DNA of 64,000 nucleotides from Mycolicibacterium wolinskyi (GTDB taxonomy: Bacteria; Actinomycetota; Actinomycetes; Mycobacteriales; Mycobacteriaceae). How positions within the stretch are numbered: position 1 is the stretch's first letter; every line of letters starts with the position of its first letter. The DNA lies in contig NZ_LQQA01000033.1 in assembly GCF_002101965.1 (NCBI RefSeq), forward strand, positions 372,001-436,000. The letters are read 5' to 3'. This document shows, piece after piece, positions 51,831 to 62,160 of this stretch. A program made the translations under genes and the position numbers. The notes below the pieces were generated by a model, which had not been told where the DNA came from, made no database searches, and was given only the letters and a program-made list of their open reading frames with translations.

Positions 51831-53594
51831 TTACAGCCCCAGGTCCGCCTCGAACGCGCCGTCTTCCAACCGTCGCTTGATGGTCGTCACGAACCGTCCG
51901 GCGTCGGCGCCGTCGATCAGCCGGTGGTCATAGGTGAGCGGCAGGTAGCACACCGACCGCACGCCGATGGACTCGTTGCCGAACTCGTCGACGATCACCC
52001 GCGGCCGCTTGACGATCGCGCCGGTGCCCAGCATCGCCGCCTGCGGCGGCACCAGGATCGGCGTGTCGAACAGTGCGCCCTGGCTGCCGATGTTCGTGAT
52101 CGTGAACGTCCCGCCGGCCAGCTCATCGGGCTTGAGGTTGCCCGACCGGGCGCGCGCCGCGATGTCGGAGATGGCCCGCGCGAGCCCGCCGAGCGACAGG
52201 TCGCCCGCGTTGTGGATCACCGGAGACAGCAGACCCTGCTCGGTGTCGACCGCGAAGCCGAGATGCTCGGCGTCGTAGTAGGTGATCTCCTTGGTGTCCT
52301 CGTTGTAGCTGGCGTTGACGTTCGGGTGGATCTTGAGCGCGTCGATCACCGCGCGCGCGATGAACGGCAGGTACGTCAGGTTGACGCCCTCACGCTCGGC
52401 GAAATCGGCCTTCGCGCGGGCCCGCAACGCCACGATCTTGGTCATGTCGACCTCGTGTGTCTGCGTCAGCTGCGCGGTGGCCTGCAGGGATTCGCGCGTC
52501 TTCTTCGCGGTGATCTGCCGGATCCGGTTCGCCTTCTGGGTGGTGCCACGCAGATGCGCCAGCGCTGGCGCCGGCGCGGCCGACGCCGCGGGGGCGGCAG
52601 CAGACGCGGCGGGAGCAGCGGCGGCGGGGGCCGGGGGTGCCTTCTTGGCCTCCGCGGCGGCCAGGACGTCCTGCTTGCGGATTCGGCCACCGACCCCGGT
52701 GCCCTTCACCGTGGCGAGGTCAATGCCGTTCTCGGAAGCCAGCTTTCGCACCAGCGGCGTGACGTAGGGGGCGCCGTCGGTCGCGGCGGCCGGTGCGGCC
52801 GGTTCGGCGGCGGGAGCCGGCTTGGGCTCGGGCTTCGGTTCCGGTTTCGGTTCGGGCTTGGGCTCTGCCTTGGGTTCCGGTTTCGGCTCTGCCTTGGGTT
52901 CCGGCTTGGGTTCCGGTTTCGGTTCGGGCTTCGGCTCCGGCTTGGGCTCGGGTGCCGGCGCAGCCCCGGCCTCACCGATCTTGGCTAGCTCGCCGCCGAC
53001 CTCGACGGTGTCGTCCTCTTGCGCGGTGATCGACAGCAGGGTGCCCGCGACGGGGGACGGGATCTCGGTGTCGACCTTGTCGGTGGAGACCTCGACGAGC
53101 GGCTCGTCGACGCCCACGCTGTCGCCGACGTTCTTCAGCCAGCGGGTCACGGTGCCCTCGGTGACCGACTCGCCCAGTTCGGGCATCAGGACCGGGGTTG
53201 CCGAACCGCCCGACGAAGCCGACGCGGGTGCGGGGGCCTCTTCCTGCGGCGCAGGCTCCGGTTGTGCGGACTCGGCGGGTGCCGCCGACGGTTCGGTCGC
53301 AGCCGGCTCGGGCTCGGGCTCCGGCTCGGGCGCCTCTGAGGACGCGGGGGCTTCGCCCGCCTCGCCGATCACCGCGAGCTCGCCGCCGATCTCGACGGTG
53401 TCGTCTTCCTGCGCGACGATCTTCGTCAGCACACCCGCGGCCGGCGACGGGATCTCGGTATCGACCTTGTCGGTGGAGACCTCGAGCAATGGCTCGTCGA
53501 GTTCGACCGTGTCGCCCTCCTGTTTAAGCCAGCGGGTGACGGTCCCCTCAGTGACACTCTCACCTAGTGCGGGCATCTGGACGGAGATGGCCAT
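51831..53594 (-). CDS. dlaT: Dihydrolipoamide acyltransferase E2 (DlaT/SucB)
   Basis: A 587-residue E2 subunit of 2-oxoacid dehydrogenase complexes; in mycobacteria DlaT also serves peroxynitrite defence with Lpd and AhpD. Two lipoyl domains each carry the modified lysine in [11 protein letters not shown] (residues ~38-48 and ~155-165). A 60-residue KPEP/KAEP repeat linker and Ala-Pro hinges follow, then a peripheral-subunit-binding domain ([16 protein letters not shown]) and the catalytic core with [16 protein letters not shown] 53592-53594 has GAGGGAG upstream. lipB and lipA, which lipoylate it, are two genes downstream. Confidence 0.94.
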   Translation of the reverse strand: MAISVQMPALGESVTEGTVTRWLKQEGDTVELDEPLLEVSTDKVDTEIPSPAAGVLTKIVAQEDDTVEIGGELAVIGEAGEAPASSEAPEPEPEPEPAATEPSAAPAESAQPEPAPQEEAPAPASASSGGSATPVLMPELGESVTEGTVTRWLKNVGDSVGVDEPLVEVSTDKVDTEIPSPVAGTLLSITAQEDDTVEVGGELAKIGEAGAAPAPEPKPEPKPEPKPEPKPEPKAEPKPEPKAEPKPEPKPEPKPEPKPAPAAEPAAPAAATDGAPYVTPLVRKLASENGIDLATVKGTGVGGRIRKQDVLAAAEAKKAPPAPAAAAPAASAAAPAASAAPAPALAHLRGTTQKANRIRQITAKKTRESLQATAQLTQTHEVDMTKIVALRARAKADFAEREGVNLTYLPFIARAVIDALKIHPNVNASYNEDTKEITYYDAEHLGFAVDTEQGLLSPVIHNAGDLSLGGLARAISDIAARARSGNLKPDELAGGTFTITNIGSQGALFDTPILVPPQAAMLGTGAIVKRPRVIVDEFGNESIGVRSVCYLPLTYDHRLIDGADAGRFVTTIKRRLEDGAFEADLGL

Positions 53595-53796
53595 GTGTAT
53601 TGACTCCCTCGGACGGTCACTCGTGACGACTCGAACTCTGGCTTACCACAGCAAGGTGCACTGGGTACGGCACCTAGGTGGATTGTCCGGACCATCCTTT
53701 CACTGCTCGACCTTTCGCACTCACTCAGGGTTGCTCGTGTCTCCAGTGGCCTCTGGCACTATCGAATCAGGGGTCCACAGTGAGGAGAACATTCCG

Positions 53797-54150
53797 TTGG
53801 GGCTGTTCGACAGGTTTCGCCGGCGCGGCTCGGCGCGCGGAGCCGGTAGCGATCCGGCGGCCGACCTTCGCTACCTACAACAGTGGGTTGCCGAGCACGT
53901 GGGCGTAGAAGCCTATGTGGAACCCAAAACCACCGTCACCGATGTCACCGTCGTGCTCGTCGCCGCCGACGGGGAGTGGACTCGGCGCCGCGCCGGTGGC
54001 GACGCGGGAGCGCGCCGGCTGAGTGAGCGGCTGCAGATTCCGGTCTACGACGTCCAGAAGGTGGGCTATCCACAGCGCATGCGCGACTACGACGCGCGCC
54101 GCCGAATCGAACGCGAACGCGCTGCCCGCCAAGAACTCGACGAGCGCTAG
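53797..54150 (+). CDS. Small conserved hypothetical protein beside dlaT
   Basis: A 117-residue protein starting at TTG 53797, with GAGGAG nine bases upstream and a basic beginning LGLFDRFRRRGSARGAGS. A compact mixed domain follows (LRYLQQWVAEHVGVEAYVEP; DVTVVLVAADGEWTRRRAGG; LSERLQIPVYDVQKVGYPQR) and an Arg/Glu-rich helix ends it. It looks cytoplasmic. No family with a known role was recognised. Larger frames extending leftward through the dlaT linker are antisense and not real. Confidence 0.7.
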   Translation: MGLFDRFRRRGSARGAGSDPAADLRYLQQWVAEHVGVEAYVEPKTTVTDVTVVLVAADGEWTRRRAGGDAGARRLSERLQIPVYDVQKVGYPQRMRDYDARRRIERERAARQELDER

Positions 54151-54217
54151 AGTCAGTGCATCCGATACCTACGGTATTGGGTACTGTTCGTAACAGGCAA
54201 CTCGTGTAGGGGGCAGT

Positions 54218-55957
54218 ATGCAGCGCTTCGTCGACAGCCAGGACGGCACCCGCATAGCGGTCTACGAGCAGGGGGACCCCGAGCGCCCCACGCTGGTGAT
54301 GGCGCACGGCTGGCCCGATTCGCACGTGCTGTGGGATGGCGTGGTCGCCGAGATCGGCGACCGGTACCGCATCGTGCGCTACGACAACCGCGGTGCCGGG
54401 GCGTCCGAGGTGCCCAAGCGCATCTCCGCCTACACGATGGAGCGCTTCGCCGACGATCTGTCGGCCGTCATCGACGAGGTGAGCGTGAACGGCCGCCCGG
54501 TGCACGTGCTGGCTCACGACTGGGGCTCGGTCGGGACGTGGGAGTACCTCAGCCGGCCGGGCTCGGCCGCGCGCGTCGCGTCGTTCACGTCGGTGTCGGG
54601 TCCGAGCACCGACCACTACGGGCTGTTCGTGCGGGACCGGCTGGCCCGGCCGTACCGGCCGATTCGCTTCGCGCGGGCTGTGAACCTGGCGTCGCGGTTC
54701 AGCTACTGGATCCCGTTCTCGGTGCCGTTGGTCGCGCCCGCCCTGATGCGGCGCGGTGCGGCCCGACGGCTGCAGGCCATGGACACGCCGGGGCCCAAGT
54801 TCCAGTCCGACGACCTCGACGCCGATGCCGCCAACTCGCTGAAGATCTACCCCGCCAATGCGATTCGATCGTTCCGGCGCGTCCGGCGGGACTTCTACGT
54901 GTCGGTACCGGTGCAGCTGATCTGCAACGAACACGACCCGGTTGTGCGCGGCCACGGATTCGACGACGAGTCGAAGTGGGTGGCCCGGCTGTGGCGGCGC
55001 GACCTCAAAGCCGGGCACTGGGCGCCGTTCTCGCACTGGCGCGCGATCGCGCAGGCGGTGACCGAACTCGTCGACCACATCGAGGGTGCGCCCGCGGCGC
55101 GCGGACTGCGCCGCGCCGAGGTCGGCCGATCGCGTGAACCGTTCGGTGACACGCTCGTGTCGGTGACCGGTGCTGCCAGCGGTATCGGCCGCGCCACCGC
55201 ACTGGCCTTCGCGGCCCAGGGCGCCGAGGTGGTCGTCAGCGACATCGACGAGGCCGGGGCCAAGGCGACGGCCGCCGAGATCGCCGAGCGCGGCGGCGTC
55301 GCGCACGCCTACGCGCTCGACGTCGCCGACGCCGACGCGGTGGAGCGATTCGTCGACGAGGTGTGCGCGGCCCACGGCGTGCCCGATGTCGTGGTCAACA
55401 ACGCAGGGATCGGCCATGGCGGCAACTTCCTCGACACCCCGGCCGACCAGTTCGACCGGGTGCTCGACGTCAACCTGGGCGGCGTCGTCAACTGCTGCCG
55501 GTCATTCGCCCGGCGCCTCGTCGAACGCGGCACCGGCGGGCACGTCGTCAACGTCGCGTCGATGGCCGCCTACTCACCGGCCGGGTCGATGAACGCCTAC
55601 GCCACCAGCAAGGCCGCGGTGTTCATGTTCTCCGACTGCCTTCGCGCCGAATTGGCTTCGGCTGGAATCGGATTGACTACGATCTGCCCCGGCGTCATCG
55701 ACACCAACATCGTCGACACCACGCACTTCGACGTACCCGCGCACAAGCAGGCCGAGGTCGAAGCACGCCGCGCCCAGATCAAGAAGAGCTTCCAGGCGCG
55801 GCGCTACGGACCCGAGAAGGTGGCCAAGGCGATCGTCTCGGCAGTCGCCAAGAACCAGGCGGTGCGCCCCGTCACGCCGGAAGCCTATGCGGCCTACGGC
55901 ATTTCACGGCTCATGCCGTCGGTGATGCGGCGCGCCGCCCGGTCCCAGGTGCTGTAG
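54218..55957 (+). CDS. ephD: Bifunctional alpha/beta hydrolase-SDR protein EphD
   Basis: A 579-residue fusion like Rv2214c. Residues 1-~300 are an epoxide-hydrolase-type alpha/beta fold: HGWPDSHVLWDGV oxyanion segment, nucleophile Asp in AHDWGSVGTW and His in KAGHWAPFSHW. Residues ~310-579 are a short-chain dehydrogenase with VTGAASGIGRATALAFAAQG, NNAGIGHGG, Ser of VNVASMAAYSP and the YATSK motif. EphD has been tied to epoxy-mycolate turnover. Promoter TACTGT at about 54190 and AGGGGG four bases before ATG show a short-leader transcript. Confidence 0.92.
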   Translation: MQRFVDSQDGTRIAVYEQGDPERPTLVMAHGWPDSHVLWDGVVAEIGDRYRIVRYDNRGAGASEVPKRISAYTMERFADDLSAVIDEVSVNGRPVHVLAHDWGSVGTWEYLSRPGSAARVASFTSVSGPSTDHYGLFVRDRLARPYRPIRFARAVNLASRFSYWIPFSVPLVAPALMRRGAARRLQAMDTPGPKFQSDDLDADAANSLKIYPANAIRSFRRVRRDFYVSVPVQLICNEHDPVVRGHGFDDESKWVARLWRRDLKAGHWAPFSHWRAIAQAVTELVDHIEGAPAARGLRRAEVGRSREPFGDTLVSVTGAASGIGRATALAFAAQGAEVVVSDIDEAGAKATAAEIAERGGVAHAYALDVADADAVERFVDEVCAAHGVPDVVVNNAGIGHGGNFLDTPADQFDRVLDVNLGGVVNCCRSFARRLVERGTGGHVVNVASMAAYSPAGSMNAYATSKAAVFMFSDCLRAELASAGIGLTTICPGVIDTNIVDTTHFDVPAHKQAEVEARRAQIKKSFQARRYGPEKVAKAIVSAVAKNQAVRPVTPEAYAAYGISRLMPSVMRRAARSQVL

Positions 55958-55964
55958 GGGTCCG

Positions 55965-57485
55965 CTAGCCGTTGTCTGCGATGTCTTCGAGCACCGCGAA
56001 CATCGTGCGGGTCGGCACCCCGGTGCCGCCCTTGGGCGTATAGCCCCACGGCCCGCCGGTGTTGTAGGCAGGCGCGGCGATGTCGATGTGTGCCCACTCG
56101 ACGCCGTCGGCGACGAACTCGCGAAGGTAGGTGCCCGCCACCAGCATTCCGGCGTAGCGCGAACCGCTCACGTTGGCCAGGTCGGCGACCGTGGACTTGA
56201 GGTCGTCCTTGAGTTCCTCGGGCAGCGGCATGGCCCAGCCGTTCTCACCGACCGCCTGTGACAGTTCCGCGACGCGGTCACGGAACTCGTCGCTGCCCAT
56301 GACGCCGGGCGTGCGCGCGCCGAGCGCGACCGTCTGCGCGCCGGTCAAAGTCGACGTCTCGATCAGGTAGTCCGGGTTGTCCTCGCAGGCCCGCACGATC
56401 GCGTCCGCCAGGATCAACCGGCCCTCGGCGTCGGTGTTGAGCACCTCCACCGTGATGCCGCCGTACTGCGTCAGCACGTCGCCCGGCCGCTGCGCGGTCG
56501 CCGACGGCATGTTCTCGGCCATCGGTACGGTCGCGATCACGTCGATCGGCAGCTTCTGCTTGGCCGCCAGCACCACGGTCGCGACGACCGCCGCCGCGCC
56601 ACCCATGTCGGAGGTCATGTGGTGCATGTTGGCGGCCGGCTTGATCGAGATGCCGCCGGTGTCGAACGTGATGCCCTTGCCGACCAGCGCGACGGTCTTC
56701 GATTTCCTGCCGCCGCCGCGGTGGATCAGGCGCACGAGCCGTGGCGGGCGCGACGAGCCCTGACCGACACCCACGATGCCGCCGTAGCCGGCCTTCGCGA
56801 GTGCCTTGTCGTCGAGCACCTCGACCTCGAGGCCCGCCGCCTCACCCAAAGCCTTTGCCCGCTTGGCGAATTCGGCCGGGAACAGATGGCTGGGCGGGGT
56901 GTTCACGAAATCCCGCGCCGTCGCGACGGCGGTCGCGATGTCAACGGCGCGCTGCGCCTGCGCTTTGGTCGCCGACTTTGCATCGGCCGCAAGCGCGGTG
57001 ATCTTGGCCAGCCCGGCATCCTTGGGCGCGGTCTTCTCGCTGCGGAAGTCAATGAACCGGTACGCGCCGAGGATCAGCCCCTCGACGGCGGCTTCCAGAT
57101 CGATGTCGGACAACGTCGTGATCACCGACTCGGTGCCGTTCAACGACCGCGCGGCCGTGCCTGCCGCGCGCCGCACCAGATCGGCCGGCCACTCGTCACG
57201 CGGCTTGCCCAGACCGACCGCCAGCACACTGGCCACCGGCAGCGACGGCGCGACCACTCGGGTGATCTGGTCGGTGCCGCCTTTCGCGCCGAGCGCCTTC
57301 AGTGCGACCTCGATCTCACCGACCGCCTCGGCGTCGAGGAACGGGTTGGCGACGACGGTCGCACCTGCGTCCTCGTCCTGCCCGTTGACCACGGGAACGA
57401 TCAGCACCGCGTCGCTCTTGCGCTTGGGCAGCGACGAGCTGACGGTGACGCTGGGGGCCTGATATCCGGGATTCGCTGGGCTCAC
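55965..57485 (-). CDS. pepB: Leucyl aminopeptidase (M17)
   Basis: A 506-residue zinc aminopeptidase. The M17 signature [13 protein letters not shown] is intact, as are the metal/substrate residues in [16 protein letters not shown] (Lys, Asp) and MTSDMGGAA. The N-terminal domain is the expected macro-like fold. GTG 57483-57485 is the start: TAGGGT (complement of 57494-57499) is eight bases upstream, and this box is part of the palindrome shared with gcvT. The TnpB element begins 22 bases upstream, so any -35 or activator region has been replaced. Confidence 0.94.
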   Translation of the reverse strand: MSPANPGYQAPSVTVSSSLPKRKSDAVLIVPVVNGQDEDAGATVVANPFLDAEAVGEIEVALKALGAKGGTDQITRVVAPSLPVASVLAVGLGKPRDEWPADLVRRAAGTAARSLNGTESVITTLSDIDLEAAVEGLILGAYRFIDFRSEKTAPKDAGLAKITALAADAKSATKAQAQRAVDIATAVATARDFVNTPPSHLFPAEFAKRAKALGEAAGLEVEVLDDKALAKAGYGGIVGVGQGSSRPPRLVRLIHRGGGRKSKTVALVGKGITFDTGGISIKPAANMHHMTSDMGGAAAVVATVVLAAKQKLPIDVIATVPMAENMPSATAQRPGDVLTQYGGITVEVLNTDAEGRLILADAIVRACEDNPDYLIETSTLTGAQTVALGARTPGVMGSDEFRDRVAELSQAVGENGWAMPLPEELKDDLKSTVADLANVSGSRYAGMLVAGTYLREFVADGVEWAHIDIAAPAYNTGGPWGYTPKGGTGVPTRTMFAVLEDIADNG

Positions 57486-57491
57486 GAGGAA

Positions 57492-57507
57492 CCACCCTAA
57501 AGCGTGT
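57492..57507. promoter_or_regulatory. Left half of the split palindromic pepB/gcvT promoter
   Basis: CCACCCTAAAGCGTGT, the exact reverse complement of 59192-59207. It carries the pepB -10 box TAGGGT on the minus strand. Before the TnpB insertion the two halves would have been nearly adjacent, forming a 16-bp perfect palindrome with divergent -10 boxes. Confidence 0.7.
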
Positions 57508-57700
57508 CGAACAACTCTCTGTTGAGTGTCCGGCACCGCCCTTCTCGGGCGTCCGTTGGTTCAGGCCGCTGGTGCGGTGTGAACGTCGGTTCCCGCGTCA
57601 TCCGAGCTGGTTTCACCAACACGTGGGCGCTGGTCAGAGCCGTCTCGTCGGCGGGCATTGGTAACCCGGCCTGCTGCTTGGAGGTCCGGGGTTCGATCAA
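57508..57700 (-). ncRNA. Predicted omega-RNA (reRNA) of the TnpB element
   Basis: TnpB uses an RNA from the 3' end of its gene and the right end of the element, with the flanking DNA as guide. Here the minus strand from about 57700 to 57508 overlaps the last tnpB codons and ends in two hairpins: CGCCC-GAGAA-GGGCG (57537-57551) and CAAC-AGAGA-GTTG (57512-57524). The guide would start at ~57507 and read GACACGCTTTAGGGTGG, the pepB promoter. Exact 5' end unknown. Confidence 0.5.
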
Positions 57701-58991
57701 GGTCATTGCGGTGGGTGTGGCCCCAGTGGGCCAGATTAACCGCGGCGTTGGTATCCCTGTCGGCGGTATGCCCACATGCGCAGGTGAACACTCGATCGGC
57801 CAGAGTCATCACCCTGTTGACTACCCGGCACTGGGGGCATAGGCGGGTCGAGGGATAGAAGCGGTCAGCTTCGATGAGGTGCCCGCCGTGCCACGCCTGC
57901 TTGTATTTGAGCAGGCGAGCGAGCTCGGCCCATCCCGCATCGGATATCGCGCGGGCCAGTCGGTGATTGGTCAGCATGCCTGCCACGTTGAGGTTTTCGA
58001 TGACGATCCGGTCGTGGGTCTTGACTAGCTCGCCCGATACCTGGTGTAGGAAATGCCGTCGAACGTTGGCGACCCGACTGTGATGGCGGCCCAACCGGGC
58101 CACGGCATGCTTGCGGCGTTGTGATCCTTTCTTCTTGCGCGACAACGACTTCGATAGCCGTCGCTGCCGTTTGAGTCCGCGAGTCAGTGCTTTAGGTGCA
58201 TCGCTGACACGGGCGACTTCGGTGCCGTCGGCGGTGGCGGCGACCAGGAACGTAGACAGGCCGCGGTCCACACCCACCCAGCCGCCGGCGTCGTCGGTGT
58301 GAGCCGGGTGTTGTTGGAGTGGGTGCAGGTCGGCGGCCTCGACGTTCAACGCACACCACCATCGGCCCCCGTGGTAGCTGATGGTCGCAAAACAGATCTT
58401 CGCTCGGTGTTTGGCGAGTAGGCGCCGCAGACGGCGAGTGTCGTCATACACTGCGACCTGCCCGATACTGGGCAGCGTGACCGATCGAGGCCGCGTGTTA
58501 TCTCCGATCCGGATCGCGGCGGGCTTCTCTTTGGGGTGCTTGTTGCGCAACCGAAATGACGGGGTGTCACCGGTCTTCTTCTTGAATCGCGGGAAGCCGA
58601 CACGGCGACCCGGTCGCTTGTCGGAGCGGCAATCCGACCACGCTTTGAGGCCCTTGCCCAGGTCGACGGCGGCTTCCTCGAATACCTGCTGACAGACTTC
58701 ACGGCGCCACGGCAGGCCTGTTATCGCCACCTCAACCCCGCCGTCACTGTCGACGGTGAAGACCCGGCCGGCGGCCTCGGTCTTCTTCCACGCGTTGAAG
58801 GCGTTGATCAGATCAAACCCGCTCCACGGAACACCAACGCTCGGGTCGGTTCTGTGGTGAGTGAGCGCGGTTTTCACCATGCGTAGGCACTGGTTGAACG
58901 CGAACCGTGATGCCCCGGCATGCCGGGCCAGCGCCTCGCGCTGCTCGACCGTCGGATCGAGACAGAACCGGAATGTGGTGTGCCGCGCCAT
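57561..58991 (-). CDS. tnpB: TnpB RNA-guided endonuclease
   Basis: A 476-residue TnpB. RuvC catalytic residues are intact: Asp 242 (WVGVDRGLSTF), Glu 332 (IVIENLNV) and Asp 411 or 413 (ADRDTNAAVNLA). The zinc finger is complete (CPQC at 385-388 and CAC at 404-406). The N-terminal recognition lobe has the FRFCLDPTVEQREALARHAG start and FPRFKKKTG. ATG 58989-58991 is chosen; a GTG six codons upstream is possible. All motifs being present suggests the nuclease is active. Confidence 0.93.
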   Translation of the reverse strand: MARHTTFRFCLDPTVEQREALARHAGASRFAFNQCLRMVKTALTHHRTDPSVGVPWSGFDLINAFNAWKKTEAAGRVFTVDSDGGVEVAITGLPWRREVCQQVFEEAAVDLGKGLKAWSDCRSDKRPGRRVGFPRFKKKTGDTPSFRLRNKHPKEKPAAIRIGDNTRPRSVTLPSIGQVAVYDDTRRLRRLLAKHRAKICFATISYHGGRWWCALNVEAADLHPLQQHPAHTDDAGGWVGVDRGLSTFLVAATADGTEVARVSDAPKALTRGLKRQRRLSKSLSRKKKGSQRRKHAVARLGRHHSRVANVRRHFLHQVSGELVKTHDRIVIENLNVAGMLTNHRLARAISDAGWAELARLLKYKQAWHGGHLIEADRFYPSTRLCPQCRVVNRVMTLADRVFTCACGHTADRDTNAAVNLAHWGHTHRNDLDRTPDLQAAGRVTNARRRDGSDQRPRVGETSSDDAGTDVHTAPAA

Positions 58992-59191
58992 CACAGATAA
59001 ACGTCGCACAACCCACCGACAAGCCCTGCGGCGAGCACGGATGGTGTCCGCAGTGGTGATGACGATGTGTGGTCATGTGACCCTAAAACTGGTCGGCGCT
59101 GCCGATACCGCTCTGATCTACCCGCGTGGGCTCGTATCGCCAGCTTCCTCGTGCCGAAACACCCGACGACTCAACCGCAGGATGTTGTTCA

Positions 59192-59207
59192 ACACGCTTT
59201 AGGGTGG
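59192..59207. promoter_or_regulatory. Right half of the split palindromic pepB/gcvT promoter
   Basis: ACACGCTTTAGGGTGG, reverse complement of 57492-57507. It contains TAGGGT (59200-59205), six bases before the gcvT GTG at 59212, a leaderless promoter. Confidence 0.7.
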
Positions 59208-59211
59208 GCTC

Positions 59212-60309
59212 GTGAGTGACGACCTGCTGCACGGACCGCTGGAAGACCGCCATCGCGAGCTGGGCGCCGGCTTCGCCGAGTTCGGCGGGTGGTTGATGCC
59301 GGTGTCGTATGCGGGCACCGTCGCCGAACACACGGCCACGCGCAACACCGTCGGGCTGTTCGACGTCAGCCACCTCGGCAAGGCGTTGGTGCGGGGGCCG
59401 GGTGCGGCGGCCTACGTCAACTCCGCACTCACCAACGACCTCAACCGGATCGGGCCGGGCAAGGCGCAGTACACGTTGTGCTGCACGGAGTCCGGTGGGG
59501 TGATCGATGACCTCATCGCCTACTACGTGTCCGACGACGAGATCTTCCTCGTGCCCAACGCGGCCAACACCGCCGCCGTGGTGGCCGAACTGCAGAAGCA
59601 TGCCCCGGACAGGCTGACCATCACCGACGAACACCGGTCCTACGCCGTGCTGGCGGTCCAGGGGCCGAAGTCGGCCGAGGTGCTCGCGAGCCTCGGGCTG
59701 CCCACCGACATGGATTACATGGGGTACGCGGACGCCGAGTTCGATGGTGTGTTCGTGCGGGTGTGCCGGACCGGCTACACCGGCGAGCATGGCTACGAAC
59801 TGCTTCCGGCGTGGGACCGGGCCGGCGTGGTGTTCGATGCGCTGGTGGCGGCGGTCCGCGGCGCCGGGGGAGAACCGGCCGGCCTCGGCGCGCGTGACAC
59901 GTTGCGCACCGAGATGGGCTACCCGCTGCACGGCCACGAGCTGTCGCTCGACATCTCGCCGTTGCAGGCGCGCTGCGGCTGGGCCATCGGCTGGCGCAAG
60001 GACGCGTTCTGGGGCCGCGACGCGTTGCTGGCCGAGAAGCAGGCCGGGCCATCGCGCGTCCTGCGCGGCCTGAAGGCCGTGGGCCGCGGTGTCTTGCGAG
60101 CCGATCTGGCGGTGCTCGACGGCGACACCCAGATCGGCGTCACCACGTCGGGAACCTTCTCGCCCACACTGAAAGTCGGTATCGCGCTGGCGCTTATCGA
60201 CACGGCCCACGACATCGCCGACGGTGCCCACGTGACGGTCGACGTACGCGGCCGGGCCGTCGAATGCGAGGTTGTCAAGCCTCCGTTCGTGGAGGCGAAA
60301 ACTCGCTAG
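59212..60309 (+). CDS. gcvT: Glycine cleavage system aminomethyltransferase (T protein)
   Basis: A 365-residue GcvT, which moves the methylene group from the H-protein lipoyl arm to tetrahydrofolate, releasing ammonia. Family features: [34 protein letters not shown], the catalytic-region Asp in [11 protein letters not shown], and [18 protein letters not shown]. Other gcv genes are not in the window. Start is leaderless GTG 59212 with TAGGGT six bases upstream. The upstream DNA is now the TnpB element rather than the pepB half of the palindrome. Confidence 0.95.
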   Translation: MSDDLLHGPLEDRHRELGAGFAEFGGWLMPVSYAGTVAEHTATRNTVGLFDVSHLGKALVRGPGAAAYVNSALTNDLNRIGPGKAQYTLCCTESGGVIDDLIAYYVSDDEIFLVPNAANTAAVVAELQKHAPDRLTITDEHRSYAVLAVQGPKSAEVLASLGLPTDMDYMGYADAEFDGVFVRVCRTGYTGEHGYELLPAWDRAGVVFDALVAAVRGAGGEPAGLGARDTLRTEMGYPLHGHELSLDISPLQARCGWAIGWRKDAFWGRDALLAEKQAGPSRVLRGLKAVGRGVLRADLAVLDGDTQIGVTTSGTFSPTLKVGIALALIDTAHDIADGAHVTVDVRGRAVECEVVKPPFVEAKTR

Positions 60310-60331
60310 TCGCTGGCGATACAATCGCTGC

Positions 60332-61438
60332 ATGACTAGCGGCCTTCTCGAGTTCACGGTTTCAGCCAATGCGAATCCGGCGACCGATGCGGTACGCGAA
60401 TCGATTCTGGCCAACCCCGGCTTCGGCAAGTACCACACCGACCACATGGTGTCGATCGACTACACCGAGGGCCAGGGCTGGCACGACGCCCGGGTGATCC
60501 CGTACGGCCCCATCGAGCTCGATCCGTCGGCCATCGTGCTGCACTACGCGCAGGAGGTCTTCGAGGGTCTGAAGGCCTACCGCTGGGCCGACGGCTCGAT
60601 CGTGTCGTTCCGGCCCGAGGCCAACGCGGCGCGGCTGCGGACCTCGGCCCGCCGGCTGGCCATCCCCGAACTGCCTGAAGACCTGTTCATCGAGTCGCTG
60701 CGCCGGCTCATCGCGATCGACGGGCAGTGGGTGCCCGCGGCGGGCGGTGAGGAGTCGCTGTACCTGCGGCCGTTCATCATCGCGACCGAGCCCGGGCTCG
60801 GGGTGCGGCCGGCCAGCGAATACCGCTACCTGGCCATCGGATCGCCTGCCGGTGCCTACTTCAAGGGCGGCATCAAGCCCGTGAGCGTGTGGCTGTCACA
60901 CGAATACGTGCGTGCCTCGCCCGGTGGCACGGGTGCGGCCAAGTTCGGCGGCAACTACGCGGCGTCGCTGCTCGCGCAGGCGCAGGCGGCCGACAACGGC
61001 TGCGACCAGGTGGTGTGGCTCGACGCCATCGAGCGCCGCTACGTCGAAGAGATGGGTGGCATGAACCTGTTCTTCGTGTTCGGCAGCGGCGGTTCGGCGC
61101 GCTTGGTCACCCCGGAACTGTCCGGCTCACTGCTGCCGGGTATCACGCGAGATTCCTTGCTGCAGTTGGCAACTGACGCCGGTTTCGCCGTCGAGGAACG
61201 CAAGATCGACGTCGACGAGTGGCAGAAGAAGGCCGCGGCAGGCGAGATCACCGAGGTGTTCGCGTGCGGTACGGCAGCGGTCATCACCCCGGTGTCGCAC
61301 GTCAAGCACAACGACGGGGAGTTCACCATCGCCGACGGGCAACCGGGTGAGATCACCATGGCGTTGCGCGACACCCTCACCGGGATCCAGCGGGGCACCT
61401 TCGCCGACACCCACGGCTGGATGGCGCGGCTGAGCTAG
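60332..61438 (+). CDS. ilvE: Branched-chain amino acid aminotransferase
   Basis: A 368-residue fold-type IV PLP enzyme for the last step of Leu, Ile and Val synthesis. PLP Lys lies in [16 protein letters not shown]; other motifs are [35 protein letters not shown] and [13 protein letters not shown]. Start is leaderless with a perfect -10 TACAAT (60320-60325), six bases, ATG 60332. The stop shares CTAG with the convergent cobS stop. Confidence 0.96.
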   Translation: MTSGLLEFTVSANANPATDAVRESILANPGFGKYHTDHMVSIDYTEGQGWHDARVIPYGPIELDPSAIVLHYAQEVFEGLKAYRWADGSIVSFRPEANAARLRTSARRLAIPELPEDLFIESLRRLIAIDGQWVPAAGGEESLYLRPFIIATEPGLGVRPASEYRYLAIGSPAGAYFKGGIKPVSVWLSHEYVRASPGGTGAAKFGGNYAASLLAQAQAADNGCDQVVWLDAIERRYVEEMGGMNLFFVFGSGGSARLVTPELSGSLLPGITRDSLLQLATDAGFAVEERKIDVDEWQKKAAAGEITEVFACGTAAVITPVSHVKHNDGEFTIADGQPGEITMALRDTLTGIQRGTFADTHGWMARLS

Positions 61439-62160
61439 CCGATCGCGAGGCCGAGTGCGGTGACGGTCGTCGTCACCTCGACCGCCGCGCCCAGCACGTC
61501 ACCGGTGATGCCGCCGAAGCGGCGCACACAGTGGGCGACCAGCCCGATCGAACACAGCACCGCGACGACCACCACGAGCGGGCCCTGCCATGGCCGTGGT
61601 CCGGCGAACACCGCCAACGCGGCCAGCGCCGCCGCCCAACCCAGCACGACCGCGACCGGTTGGCTGCCCGCGACCGCGGCGCCGAGCGAGCTCCCCGCCG
61701 CGGCGGGTACGGCTCGGCGGCATGCCGCGACGGCCGCGACCCGGCCCGCGGCGACCGCGGTGATGCTCGCGACGGCACTGAGCTCAGTGAAGGCCAGTGC
61801 CTGTGCGGCGATCGTCACGACGACTGCCGCGACGCCGAACGGGCCTGCCGATCCGTCGCGCATGACGGCAAGCGCCCGTTCCGGCGGGCCGTAGCAGCCG
61901 AGGCCGTCCACCGTGTCGCAGAACCCGTCGATGTGCAGCCCGCGGGTGGCCAGCAAGAGGGCCGCGACGGCCAGCACTCCGGGCAGCGGGTTGGCCGGGT
62001 CGAACGCCCAGTGGCCCGCCCACACCACGACGGCGGCGAGGGCTCCGAGCGCGAGCCCGACGATCGGCAACGCGGTCATCGCGCCGCGGCCCAGGCCCGC
62101 CGAGCCCCGCACCGGCAGAACCGTGCCGAACGCGAAAGACCCTGCGAGCGAACGGATCAC
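61435..62160 (-). CDS. cobS: Adenosylcobinamide-GDP ribazoletransferase (cobalamin synthase)
   Basis: A 241-residue membrane enzyme joining the lower ligand ribazole to adenosylcobinamide-GDP, the last step of cobalamin assembly. Motifs: [10 protein letters not shown] near the start, [13 protein letters not shown] and [17 protein letters not shown]; five to six hydrophobic helices follow. GTG 62158-62160 overlaps the cobT stop (GTGA), making a cobU-cobT-cobS operon. Confidence 0.93.
   Translation of the reverse strand: MIRSLAGSFAFGTVLPVRGSAGLGRGAMTALPIVGLALGALAAVVVWAGHWAFDPANPLPGVLAVAALLLATRGLHIDGFCDTVDGLGCYGPPERALAVMRDGSAGPFGVAAVVVTIAAQALAFTELSAVASITAVAAGRVAAVAACRRAVPAAAGSSLGAAVAGSQPVAVVLGWAAALAALAVFAGPRPWQGPLVVVVAVLCSIGLVAHCVRRFGGITGDVLGAAVEVTTTVTALGLAIG

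Larger units (their letters stand above)
57508..59191. mobile_element. Stand-alone TnpB element (IS200/IS605-type, no tnpA)
   Basis: About 1.68 kb inserted in the pepB-gcvT promoter palindrome. It has one gene, tnpB, and no Y1 transposase tnpA, so movement would need help in trans. The left end (minus-strand sense) is preceded by GTGTTGAAC, probably containing the target-adjacent motif; the right end is a hairpin. GAACAAC occurs at both inner edges in inverted orientation, so the boundary is certain only to a few bases. Confidence 0.8.

Noticed and set aside
52800-52970. Tandem DNA repeat resembling a minisatellite
   Set aside because: It encodes the Pro-Glu-Lys linker between lipoyl and catalytic domains of DlaT, a usual coding feature.
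52822-54150. A 442-codon rightward frame covering the dlaT linker
   Set aside because: The first two thirds are the antisense of the KPEP/KAEP repeats and lipoyl domains of dlaT. Only the last 117 codons, after GAGGAG and TTG 53797, are taken as a gene.
57508-59191. Inverted terminal repeats of a classical DDE insertion sequence
   Set aside because: The only gene is TnpB, and IS200/IS605 elements have no terminal inverted repeats. The flanking inverted arms contain the host -10 boxes and belong to the pepB/gcvT promoter.
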